Made by a program: the position numbers and the translations under genes. A stretch of DNA of 64,000 nucleotides from Marinomonas posidonica IVIA-Po-181 (lineage in GTDB: Bacteria; Pseudomonadota; Gammaproteobacteria; Pseudomonadales; Marinomonadaceae), in NCBI RefSeq assembly GCF_000214215.1, contig NC_015559.1, positions 1,612,001 through 1,676,000 on the forward strand, written 5' to 3'. The notes beneath the pieces were generated by a model, which made no database searches, was not told the DNA's origin, and was given only the letters and a program-made list of their open reading frames with translations. Numbering within the stretch: the stretch's first letter is position 1; every line of letters begins with the position of its first letter. This document shows positions 55,554 through 63,134 of the stretch, in pieces.

Positions 55554-58484
55554 ATGTCGATGGCATACCGTCTCGTTAAGCTAGACAGCTTAATGGAAAT
55601 AGAGTTTTCTTCCGTTGAAGGCAACTTATCGCAAGTAGATCAAAACAGTCTCAAAACCATTCTTCCTAAGGGAATCAAGGCGGCGGATTTTTTGGAAAAA
55701 GTCGCCTCAGGGGAATGGGTGCTGACCACAGATTCGCCCATTACCCCCTTGCTCCTGCGCAGCACAGACACACAAGAACATCCTTCTGGCTGGCAAATCA
55801 ACCCCAAGGCCCAGTCTGCTTTCACCGACACCACCTTAGCTGCGCTAACACAACGCATCAACATGATTGGACAGAGCCATTCTGCTACATCGGCGACTTC
55901 CACTGGCAGCCTTCATCCTGCCATTGAGCCCAATTACACGCCAGAACCTGTTGTCTCAGATAAGCAAACCACAACAACAAAATCGCTCACCCATGAGTAC
56001 AACATAGAAATCGCTTTCTCAAACCAAATGCCGCAGGACCCTATCGGTTTCAGTGTCAGTCTTGTTGATCAAGCAGGGAAAAAATCTCAGCAAAACTGGA
56101 ACGCCAGCCCTACTGAAATGGGCAGCAAATACAGCCTAAAAACAGACTCTGACGCACCGCGCAACCTCACTTTCTCGGTGGCGGAAAAACGCCTTGGTCT
56201 GTCGTTAAAAGACGTCAACATGGTGCCACTGGGTTCAGGAACAGTAAAAGACGCCTTTGTTCCCATCATGCCTGTGGTGCAATACGGTGAACGCTTAGGC
56301 ATCACCGCAACGGGCTACCTTTACCATTTTCAAGACACGCGTCTTATTCAAGCTTACCAGTGGACAGAAGAACAGGGAGACATGGGCTTTAGTCCATTGC
56401 CTGCGCTTCCTGACAATACGCCGTACCATCATGTCAACTTAGCGCTCCTAGTGTATTGGAAAATAAATGGGCAAGTCGTCACCGATCAGCACTTGGTATA
56501 TCGATCCACTCCCTTTACTCAGGAAGAGCTCGACCAATTATCTTACGATTGGCTAGAGCAACACGGGGTTCATCTTGACATAGAAGCCATCTTAGCCGTC
56601 ACGCAGAGCGCGACCTTGGCACGAGAAACACCTAATGACACGAAAGCCGATGAACCACTCACGACAACCCATACCGTAACGGTCTCTTCGTCCTCCTCGC
56701 AGCGACAATCTTGGCCCGAGATAGCCCTACAATATGGCGTCTCCGCCAAAGCGCTGCTAGACCATAATCCAGCTTACCAAGACAATCCCAGTCTGTTAAA
56801 AACAGGCGATGTACTGAACATCCCAACCACCTCGGCCCCGAAAAAGCAGTGGCCTCACTACGAGTACCCACCGGAAGCGCCTAGCACCTATAACAACCCG
56901 AACAACAGCCACTATCAATACGGGCAAGGCAAAGACGAGCTCAATTCAGCACGTCACAGACCCATACGCCCCCTCAAGAAACACTTTTTGAGCAAAGGCT
57001 TGCCACTGGTCAACATTCAACCTGAACGCATCCTGCGCATCGGGGTGTTTTTCGATGGTACAGGGCAGAACAACAAAAACGACGCCTATAAGGAAGATCA
57101 TGGGGACAAATCCCGTACCAACATCGCAAGGTTGTTTGAAGCTTATCCAGAAAAAACGGCCGAATCAGCAAAAATTTATGTATCAGGCGTGGGCACTGTA
57201 GACGACGCTTGGCAACAGCCAACCCTCATTGATTTGGGCGAAGATGAAACCAATCCTTCTGCCGCCACTGGCCTGTATGATGACAACGGTGCCAATAAAA
57301 AATGGCAGATCCTCATTAAAGAGCTAAACAGAATCATCAGTTTATTAGGAACTGACTATCAAACCATTACTCACATTGCCTTCGACGTATTTGGCTTTAG
57401 TCGTGGGGCCGCCTTAGCACGCCACTTCATTAATGCTCTCATGACAGAAGGTTTGCCAGACTACAGCAAAGCACATCACGCCCCCGCCGACAGAGCGCAT
57501 TTAAACGCCATGGGCCGCATGCACCCAAACCTGCTCGGTGGCGTGGACCATGACGAATATCACGAGAATAATAATGGCTATTACGCAGACGAAAAACGTA
57601 ACGCCAGCGTACGATTTGTTGGCCTGTTTGACACGGTGGGCTCCTTCTATTGGCCTGGCAACGAAGACAATGGTCAGTTTCAATTGACGTTAAGACCACA
57701 AGACGTGGGACGTGCGGTACAAATCTGTGCTCATCATGAGTATCGAATTAACTTCCCACTCAGCTCTCTTAAAACCCAAGGGCAATTACCCGCGAACTTT
57801 TACGAAGAAGTCTTCCCCGGTGCTCACACCGATGTGGGCGGCGGTTACCCTTTTGTTGAACAATACGCCAAACAAGGACTGCCGGAACGCTATGGCGCTC
57901 CCACCCAAAGCACCTACAATCATGAACTGGTCAAGGTTGTCTCCTATCAGCAGCAAAGAGAAGACTTGGCTTATCAAGGCCGCTTGGTGGATTTTGATCA
58001 AGCCTTTTATAACGCGCAGCAACGCCATCAAGATGAATGGAACGAGGAATGCCAATACACCTACGGCCAACATGGTAAAGTCACTTTTGAAGACGGTGTT
58101 TTGTACTTTTATCGCTTACAGCCCATCGACGCCAGCTTAGCCGGTTTGGCGCAAGAGCGCATGAAGCAACAAGCGGAACGCTTTGGAGTTGAGTGGGATG
58201 GTGACGACTATAACCTGCCAAAAGACTATAAAGATAGCCCAACTCAAACGGCCTTATGGCCTGCTCTTGCAGATTTGCCCTTAGGAGACATTAGCGCTAG
58301 TGATTGGCAGGCTGAGCTTCCAGAGCACTGCGTGCATCGTTCCCACGACAAGGTCATTCACCCCGGTTGCAGCGACTTTATAGAAGACCGTGTCAATGGC
58401 ATCGCCAACCAAGCTGAGTTTAAACATGACCAACCGAACACCCCATTAAACACACCGAACAGGGAAGTGTACGACAATGAATAA
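55554..58484 (+). CDS. LysM-DUF2235 (Tle1-type) phospholipase/effector candidate
   Basis: 976 residues, AAGGAA just before the ATG. Residues 1-360 are unassigned, with no signal peptide; a LysM-like peptidoglycan-binding domain is at about 371-425 (WPEIALQYGVSAKALLDHNPAY, LKTGDVLNIP); a DUF2235 alpha/beta hydrolase domain starts near 495 with RIGVFFDGTGQNN. The nucleophile is S616 in FGFSRGA and the Asp/His region is PGAHTDVGGGYP. In type VI secretion the Tle1 family attacks membrane phospholipids of rivals. The next gene, a lipoprotein, overlaps it by 8 bases and is the natural immunity candidate. No vgrG, PAAR or T6SS genes are in the window. Confidence 0.82.
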   Translation: MSMAYRLVKLDSLMEIEFSSVEGNLSQVDQNSLKTILPKGIKAADFLEKVASGEWVLTTDSPITPLLLRSTDTQEHPSGWQINPKAQSAFTDTTLAALTQRINMIGQSHSATSATSTGSLHPAIEPNYTPEPVVSDKQTTTTKSLTHEYNIEIAFSNQMPQDPIGFSVSLVDQAGKKSQQNWNASPTEMGSKYSLKTDSDAPRNLTFSVAEKRLGLSLKDVNMVPLGSGTVKDAFVPIMPVVQYGERLGITATGYLYHFQDTRLIQAYQWTEEQGDMGFSPLPALPDNTPYHHVNLALLVYWKINGQVVTDQHLVYRSTPFTQEELDQLSYDWLEQHGVHLDIEAILAVTQSATLARETPNDTKADEPLTTTHTVTVSSSSSQRQSWPEIALQYGVSAKALLDHNPAYQDNPSLLKTGDVLNIPTTSAPKKQWPHYEYPPEAPSTYNNPNNSHYQYGQGKDELNSARHRPIRPLKKHFLSKGLPLVNIQPERILRIGVFFDGTGQNNKNDAYKEDHGDKSRTNIARLFEAYPEKTAESAKIYVSGVGTVDDAWQQPTLIDLGEDETNPSAATGLYDDNGANKKWQILIKELNRIISLLGTDYQTITHIAFDVFGFSRGAALARHFINALMTEGLPDYSKAHHAPADRAHLNAMGRMHPNLLGGVDHDEYHENNNGYYADEKRNASVRFVGLFDTVGSFYWPGNEDNGQFQLTLRPQDVGRAVQICAHHEYRINFPLSSLKTQGQLPANFYEEVFPGAHTDVGGGYPFVEQYAKQGLPERYGAPTQSTYNHELVKVVSYQQQREDLAYQGRLVDFDQAFYNAQQRHQDEWNEECQYTYGQHGKVTFEDGVLYFYRLQPIDASLAGLAQERMKQQAERFGVEWDGDDYNLPKDYKDSPTQTALWPALADLPLGDISASDWQAELPEHCVHRSHDKVIHPGCSDFIEDRVNGIANQAEFKHDQPNTPLNTPNREVYDNE

Positions 58485-59070
58485 GCTTTTATTATTGCTC
58501 CTGACCAGCTTGCTGTTGCTCACAGGCTGTGAAGACGAACCCTTTTATGTGGCCAGCATCGGTAATGGGGGCAGTCTAGACGGCCCGTATAGTATGCGAA
58601 ACATCAGTGTATATGATGTATTGGGCGGCGGTGGTGGCTTTGGTTACGGTGCCGTCAATGGATACCCAGGCGCCAGTGCCAGCATCGGTAAAATGGGCGT
58701 GCCCAATCAGATTGAAGGTTATTGGGCAAAAAAATACCCAGAAGGAGGGTTTCAATACTATTACCGAATTTCCGCCGCCATCGACAGTGACTTAGCAGAG
58801 CTGAAAATTCGTACATTGCAAGACTATTACCAGAACTTTGATCGTAAAGATGGCTCTATGCAAGTGTTAGTTGAGGGTCAAAACATCAAGCTACTTTATA
58901 CTTTAGTATGTGTCGACTTATATGCAGATTGCTCACCTAAAAAAGACAGCGACCCAAATAATTGGGTGCAAAAATCACCTCGCCAAGTAACAGATTTAGT
59001 TGTTTTATTCGATGGCATGGGAGAATCCTCCGCGACGCCGTTTCCCGATTCGCCGTATGAAGAGAACTGA
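58477..59070 (+). CDS. Lipoprotein, candidate immunity protein for the DUF2235 toxin
   Basis: 197 residues with a long hydrophobic signal and lipobox LLTGC (C18). The mature part has a glycine-rich segment (about 48-68) and a strand-rich domain ending in LVVLFDGMGESS. Overlapping the toxin gene by 8 bases and being a periplasm-facing lipoprotein is how Tle1 immunity proteins are usually encoded. The pairing is inference. A truncated second copy starts at 59100. Confidence 0.72.
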   Translation: MNKLLLLLLTSLLLLTGCEDEPFYVASIGNGGSLDGPYSMRNISVYDVLGGGGGFGYGAVNGYPGASASIGKMGVPNQIEGYWAKKYPEGGFQYYYRISAAIDSDLAELKIRTLQDYYQNFDRKDGSMQVLVEGQNIKLLYTLVCVDLYADCSPKKDSDPNNWVQKSPRQVTDLVVLFDGMGESSATPFPDSPYEEN

Positions 59071-59099
59071 TAAGGTTGAATATTGGGAAGTGTACGACA

Positions 59100-59291
59100 A
59101 TGAATAAGCTTTTATTATTGCTGCTAACCAGCTTGCTGTTGCTCACCGGCTGTGAAGACGAACCCTTTTATTTAGCGAGCATCGGTAAAATGGGCGTACC
59201 CAAGGAGATTGAAGGTTGTTGGGCAAAATATAAGCAATTAAAGGGGGCAGACCCCTTTAATTGCCACTTTTTATGTGGGAGTTATACATAA
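59100..59291 (+). pseudogene. Truncated second copy of the immunity-type lipoprotein
   Basis: 63 codons. The first 24 residues are identical to the upstream lipoprotein except near the end (FYLASIG for FYVASIG); it then skips the glycine-rich segment and continues IGKMGVPKEIEGCWAKYKQ before running into an inverted motif and stopping. The 15 bases before it (GGGAAGTGTACGACA) repeat the end of the toxin gene, so a toxin-immunity unit was probably duplicated here and later lost. Probably non-functional. Confidence 0.75.
59235..59263. repeat. REP-like inverted motif (copy 3), inside the truncated immunity copy
   Basis: Perfect 12-bp arms (59235-59246 and 59252-59263) with a 5-base loop, of the AAAGGGG-CCCCTTT type. 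It interrupts the truncated lipoprotein frame and the left attC, so it probably inserted or recombined there. Confidence 0.65.
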
Positions 59292-59755
59292 AAAATGTTA
59301 AATCATAGTGCAGAAAAAATATCCAAACTAAAGAATATTGATCTTTGGGAATCGTATGTTCTCGGCTGGGAGCGTGCTGATGGTACTCTATCTATCAAGA
59401 TTGATGCTGTACTACTGCCTAACCATGAGGTTTACACAAAACCAACTCCAGAAATGTGGGCTTGCTACAAAAAAGGAAAGCTACAGTTTAAAGGGGTTTC
59501 ATCACTTGAAGGGTATCATGAGCTAAAGTCCGATAGAGCAGCTACTGACGCATCTGGTGAAAAAGACTATGGTCACATTGAAGAGTTTAAATTCACAAAG
59601 CTTGGCGATTATTATTTTGAGATTGAATTTGCTGGTCCTTTAAAATTCAAAGCAAAGGAGATTGATTTTGTACTCACCAACGTATAACAAGCACATTAAA
59701 AACTGCCCACCAAAATGTTGGCTGGACTCGCTACCGCTCGTCTTTTATGTGGGCG
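59282..59755 (+). mobile_element. Integron-type gene cassette 1
   Basis: The left boundary GTTATAC (59281-59287) is the exact reverse complement of GTATAAC (59682-59688) near the right end, as expected for the R' and R'' core sites of one cassette. It carries a single gene close to its left end and ends in an attC (59681-59761). The attC to its left is cut; only its last bases (TTTATGTGGGAGTTATAC, about 59270-59287) remain. Confidence 0.75.
59295..59687 (+). CDS. Cassette-borne protein of unknown function
   Basis: 130 residues, not recognised. No signal peptide; charged, strand-rich (LGWERADGTLSIKIDAVLL, YFEIEFAGPLKFKAKEIDFVL). The gene fills its cassette almost completely and ends at the attC, as cassette genes do. 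No good ribosome site is seen before the ATG. Confidence 0.75.
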   Translation: MLNHSAEKISKLKNIDLWESYVLGWERADGTLSIKIDAVLLPNHEVYTKPTPEMWACYKKGKLQFKGVSSLEGYHELKSDRAATDASGEKDYGHIEEFKFTKLGDYYFEIEFAGPLKFKAKEIDFVLTNV

Positions 59756-59761
59756 TTAACT
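59681..59761 (+). other. attC site between cassettes 1 and 2
   Basis: 81 bases from the GTATAAC core to the GTTAACT core. GCCCAC (59705-59710) pairs with GTGGGC (59749-59754), and the middle (GGCTGGACTCGCTACCGCTC) has the usual form of attC loops. No integrase gene is in the window, so mobilisation would need one elsewhere. Confidence 0.72.
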
Positions 59762-60208
59762 GCCTGTGAAAATTTGGAAGAAAGTCGCAATTTCCTTGGC
59801 AGCCGTGGTTGTTGGCGTTCCACTAGCAATCGCAGGCCTATTCATTTATGGAACCAGCGGCATGTGCGGCAACGAGATCTATTCTGAGGTGCTATCGCCC
59901 AATGAAAAGCATAAAGTTGTTGTGTTCCAAAGAGATTGTGGGGCTACGACAGGTTTTAGTACTCAGATTTCAATAATTGAATCTGACGACGAACTGGAAA
60001 ATGAAAGTGGCAATATATACATTATCGATGGGCACCCAAAAGATGTCTCTCCTAGCATTAAATGGGCTTCGGACACAGAACTTAGAATTGAGAGAAGATT
60101 GACAGGTTCAGAATATAAAGCTGAAACTAGCTTGGGATTCTTGAAAAAGATAAAAGTCACTTATAGCGCAGGCAGCAGTTAACAAGTTTGTCAAAAGGAT
60201 GCACCTAA
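59756..60208 (+). mobile_element. Integron-type gene cassette 2, right end cut
   Basis: It opens with GTTAACT (59755-59761) and its own R''-like core AGTTAAC (60177-60183) is the exact reverse complement. AACAAGTTTGTCAAAAGGAT after it is the beginning of an attC that breaks off near 60208, where KilA-N-type debris starts. Confidence 0.7.
59766..60182 (+). CDS. Cassette-borne membrane-anchored protein, DUF5412-like
   Basis: 138 residues from a GTG start. One N-terminal membrane segment (VAISLAAVVVGVPLAIAGLFIYG) followed by an extracytoplasmic domain with SPNEKHKVVVFQRDCGATTGFSTQISII, which resembles the DUF5412 family common in cassette arrays. Its function is unknown. The gene occupies cassette 2 and its stop codon lies in the R'' core. 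Confidence 0.72.
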   Translation: MKIWKKVAISLAAVVVGVPLAIAGLFIYGTSGMCGNEIYSEVLSPNEKHKVVVFQRDCGATTGFSTQISIIESDDELENESGNIYIIDGHPKDVSPSIKWASDTELRIERRLTGSEYKAETSLGFLKKIKVTYSAGSS

Positions 60209-60219
60209 TTAAAGCTATT

Positions 60220-60257
60220 GCCCAACGTAACTTCGTTGACCCCTAAGCGATAAGCAC
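60220..60257 (+). pseudogene. Short copy of the KilA-N-type tail
   Basis: GCCCAACGTAACTTCGTTGA and the following TAAGCGATAAGCA closely repeat the end of the broken gene at 54101-54136. Nothing upstream in the same frame belongs to it. Confidence 0.6.
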
Positions 60258-60286
60258 AAAAAAGCCCATGAAAGTGGGCTTTTTTG
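60258..60286 (+). terminator. Terminator after the KilA-N-type tail copy
   Basis: AAAAAAGCCCA (60258-60268) and TGGGCTTTTTT (60275-60285) form an 11-bp stem with a 6-base loop and a T-run. Confidence 0.85.
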
Positions 60287-60296
60287 ATTTGATAGT

Positions 60297-60316
60297 TTGG
60301 GGCCAGATACAAAATA
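60297..60316. repeat. REP-like motif (copy 4)
   Basis: TTTGGGGCCAGATACAAAATAG-type sequence, a near copy of the string at 53784-53805. The next 75 bases hold no gene. Confidence 0.45.
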
Positions 60317-60392
60317 GTTTTTAATTTTCATCTGGCTAAAAATGGCAGTTTCTATTTTCTATTTGAGATAAGGATCGCTAAGACTGTCAAAT

Positions 60393-60560
60393 TCATTGTA
60401 GTTGGATTTTAGGCTTTAGTTGCAATGGCTTAAGCTGGTCTTGTAACTGCTCGATATATTCAACGATTAAGTGCTGACAATCTTCAGGAAGTTGAGAGAT
60501 GTCATTTAGTGTGATGTGTTCGATCGCTTCGAGAAGTTCTAGCAGGTTCAAGTTTTCCAT
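60393..60560 (-). CDS. Small protein of unknown function (55 aa)
   Basis: Begins MENLNLLELLEAIEH at an ATG with AAGGACG 5-8 bases upstream and ends before a TGA at 60393. The sequence is leucine-rich, amphipathic and acidic (ISQLPEDCQHLIVEYIEQLQDQL), so a helical adaptor, possibly an antitoxin-type peptide, is possible. Shorter than usual gene-calling limits. Not recognised. Confidence 0.5.
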   Translation of the reverse strand: MENLNLLELLEAIEHITLNDISQLPEDCQHLIVEYIEQLQDQLKPLQLKPKIQLQ

Positions 60561-60783
60561 AATTCGTCCTTTTACTTTGTAGAAGCCCTTCCTAGTAGGC
60601 TAAAAGTGAAATACGAAATTATCACTTTTAGTGATCAAAAGGCAGTAACTTTAAACGCAAAACGAAAGTTTGATTACAGGTGCTCAAACGGATAAGAAAA
60701 CGATCACAAAGCACATTTTCAATCAAACTAGATACATCCAGCCACCTCTGTTTTCTAAGAGGTACTTTACAAAAGAGCACTTG

Positions 60784-60987
60784 TCAGGCAATTGGCATTC
60801 TCTCAATGGTTTGCTCATGGTTTTTAAGTTGCTTCATTAGAAGACAAAATGCGTTATCGCGTATTTTAGGAGTGGTGGCGTCTAATGTGTCTATCGAGAG
60901 TAAAACAGTGACTGCTGTAGCTTGCTGAGAATACTTAAGAACGTCACCGTGGGGAGCGTCGTTTTTGATGCTGTAATTGTCGATCAT
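60784..60987 (-). CDS. Small protein of unknown function (67 aa)
   Basis: ATG at 60987 with GGAG-ATAAGG upstream; an earlier ATG at 61002 is part of that site. Sequence begins MIDNYSIKNDAPHGDVLKYSQQA and contains AVTVLLSIDTLDATTPKIRDNAFCLLMKQLKNHEQ, a helical layout somewhat like small DUF3077/DUF6124-type proteins. No signal peptide. The region 60561-60783 shows nothing else clear. Confidence 0.5.
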   Translation of the reverse strand: MIDNYSIKNDAPHGDVLKYSQQATAVTVLLSIDTLDATTPKIRDNAFCLLMKQLKNHEQTIERMPIA

Positions 60988-61117
60988 ATTCCTTATCTCC
61001 ATGTTCCATAGCCCATAAATCTGTAGGCTTTATCTGTACAAAAAACACTGGTTTTTGAGAATCATCGTTACAAATCAAAACTACATGAGATAAACATTAA
61101 AATCTAGGGGTTTTTTT

Positions 61118-61954
61118 ATGGAAAAAACACTGATATTGAATAACGTCGAATATCGCTACGCAACTTATGACTGTGAAGGCTCTGATAACTACGGAGTATT
61201 TCTCTTAGGAGCCTTACAAGAAATCGCCACGGTTGAGTTCTTTTCTAAATTTTTTGCACGTACTTTGAACATAATTGTTATTGAGGCGCCGGGTACGGGT
61301 GAGAATGCGGTGCTCCCCGGAACGGTTACTATCCGAGAGCAGTCGGAAATGGTGTTAGGTCTTATTCAGTACCTTGGTGTTGAAGAGGCACACATTTTTG
61401 CTGTTTCTTATGGTACGGCAATAGGGGTTGAGCTATGTGATATTTGGAATGGCGTTAAATCTTTATCTGTCGCGTGCGGTGTGCCTGGCATTCCTGAGTC
61501 AGCTAGAATGGCAACGATCGACGTGATTGCGGCCGCTAGAAGAGACCGAAAGACATTCGCTAATACATTTGTGAATGTGCTGACAGTTGATAAAGATATC
61601 ATTCCTAAAAACGGTGTAATTAGGCGCTCGGTGATTCGAAGTGTAGCAAAGTACGATGATTATCGTGCCACGTCATTTATTGAAAATAGTATACGACTGT
61701 TAGCGCACAAGCCTACCAATTTAGCGGCGGTCTCGATGCCAGCGGTTGTAATTGTTGGTGAGCATGATCCTTATGCAACTCTTAAGATAACGAAAAGCTT
61801 TGCTGATCAATTGCCGAATGCTCACTTTGTTGTTCTAAAAGACGCGGATCATCTTTTGCACCTACAACAGCCTGAAAAGTTAGCTCAAGCTCTTATCGCT
61901 TTAGCGAAAAATCAAATTAGAACAACGGAGGAGTTTAAACAGCTAGCGAGTTAG
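61118..61954 (+). CDS. Alpha/beta hydrolase
   Basis: 278 residues. The fold is recognised from NIIVIEAPGTGENAV, the nucleophile elbow FAVSYGTA with S97, the acid D217 in VGEHDPYA and a catalytic histidine in DADHLLHL (H245). The elbow has Ala where the classical Gly precedes, which is tolerated in part of the family. The substrate is unknown. It ends 20 bases inside the 3' end of the convergent gene on the other strand. Confidence 0.83.
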   Translation: MEKTLILNNVEYRYATYDCEGSDNYGVFLLGALQEIATVEFFSKFFARTLNIIVIEAPGTGENAVLPGTVTIREQSEMVLGLIQYLGVEEAHIFAVSYGTAIGVELCDIWNGVKSLSVACGVPGIPESARMATIDVIAAARRDRKTFANTFVNVLTVDKDIIPKNGVIRRSVIRSVAKYDDYRATSFIENSIRLLAHKPTNLAAVSMPAVVIVGEHDPYATLKITKSFADQLPNAHFVVLKDADHLLHLQQPEKLAQALIALAKNQIRTTEEFKQLAS

Positions 61955-62804
61955 CATAAGCCGTGGCGACGCCTTTTATGATTTCTATGACGTAGGGCTT
62001 TTGTTTATTTGGAAGTCTTCGCAAAGATTCAACGAGCAGCATGTCACGGACATGTTGCTCTCCTCTAAACTTATGAAACTCATTATATTCAACCATGTGA
62101 TGGGTAAATGAAAAGTGATCCGAGAGCTGGAAGCCAAGCTTCATGCGAGCCCCAACAAGTATGGATAGAGGCTGAGGGTTGTCTTCATCTTCTAATACGC
62201 TGTAACTGTAGGGTGATAGGCCTAAAACCTTCGCCATAGTCAATTTACTTAAGTCATGCTCCGCACGAAACTCTTTTCCATATTTAGCTAAAGCGCGGTA
62301 GTAACTGTCACCGAATGTCTTTAAATCAATGATTTTTGGGGCGGCATATTCTGTGTCAATCTTGTGCGTCAGGAGAGGTAAGGATTTTACGAGTTCATCT
62401 AGCGTTGTTTTGCCGTCATCGTCAAGATAGAGATAGATGCATTTAAGGACAACATCAAACTGCTCATGCGGCATTCTGCCAATGTTTATAAGAGCTTCAA
62501 CTGCAGATGGATCCATTCCACGAAACTCTTCACTAATGTTCGCGCCGCGGTAGAAAGATGTCATTGGTAACATGGTTATCCAGCTAAAGGCTGCGATAAA
62601 GTGAAGAGGTCGGACTGTCGAATATCGAGGTTGAAAATAACGCTTTAGAAGCCCCGGTTCAATGTTTGAGAATCGTGCAGCAAGCGTCTCCGGCGTCCAC
62701 CCTTGCGTGCGTTTTACATAGACCATACTTTCGACAGCATTTTGCTCAAAGCCTTCGAGCAATTCGCTTAGTTGGTCTAACATCTCATCCGGTAAAATCT
62801 TCAA
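61935..62804 (-). CDS. Probable DNA-binding protein with two helix-turn-helix-like segments
   Basis: 289 residues, not recognised as a family. Two segments look like Cro/CI-type helix-turn-helix units: QGWTPETLAARFSNIEPGLLKRYFQ (about 34-58) and LSKLTMAKVLGLSPYSYSVLEDEDN (about 185-209). No signal peptide. It converges on the hydrolase gene and overlaps it by 20 bases at the 3' ends; it may regulate that neighbour, which is inference. Confidence 0.65.
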   Translation of the reverse strand: MKILPDEMLDQLSELLEGFEQNAVESMVYVKRTQGWTPETLAARFSNIEPGLLKRYFQPRYSTVRPLHFIAAFSWITMLPMTSFYRGANISEEFRGMDPSAVEALINIGRMPHEQFDVVLKCIYLYLDDDGKTTLDELVKSLPLLTHKIDTEYAAPKIIDLKTFGDSYYRALAKYGKEFRAEHDLSKLTMAKVLGLSPYSYSVLEDEDNPQPLSILVGARMKLGFQLSDHFSFTHHMVEYNEFHKFRGEQHVRDMLLVESLRRLPNKQKPYVIEIIKGVATAYANSLAV

Positions 62805-62930
62805 TGTGCGTTCCTAGTTCTTAAACTGTATCAGCCTGTCATTCTATCACTCGTGCGTACTATCTAAAAAGAGTATCGAAATAGGTGAAATAAGAGAGGT
62901 TTAGAAAATTTTTTTGCTAAAAAAGGTCTA

Positions 62931-62954
62931 ACGACAAAATCACCCGCGTCAAAG
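62931..62954 (+). repeat. Third copy of the KilA-N-type tail fragment
   Basis: ACGACAAAATCACCCGCGTC and the next four bases match the stretch beginning at 54072 with one difference in 24. It has no reading-frame context here. The 62805-63134 gap holds no other gene. Confidence 0.6.
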
Positions 62955-63134
62955 GCTTCGACTATGGTTGCTTTTTAGTCTTTTTAAACTGAAACAATTA
63001 AAGCTCACCTATGGGCGGGGTAATGAATCAGTTAATTCCCCTTGTCTTTTATATAAAGGCAAACTAGTTTTAAAAAAAATTTATTATTGATAAATCTAGA
63101 TCTATAGGATTTTTTAATATAAAAGGAGTGTATT

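Noticed and set aside
57712..58140. 142-codon plus-strand frame inside the DUF2235 gene
   Set aside because: Out-of-frame shadow of the hydrolase domain, whose own frame has intact motifs.
60680..60928. 82-codon plus-strand frame
   Set aside because: Overlaps the minus-strand 67-codon frame, which has a better ribosome site and more protein-like composition.
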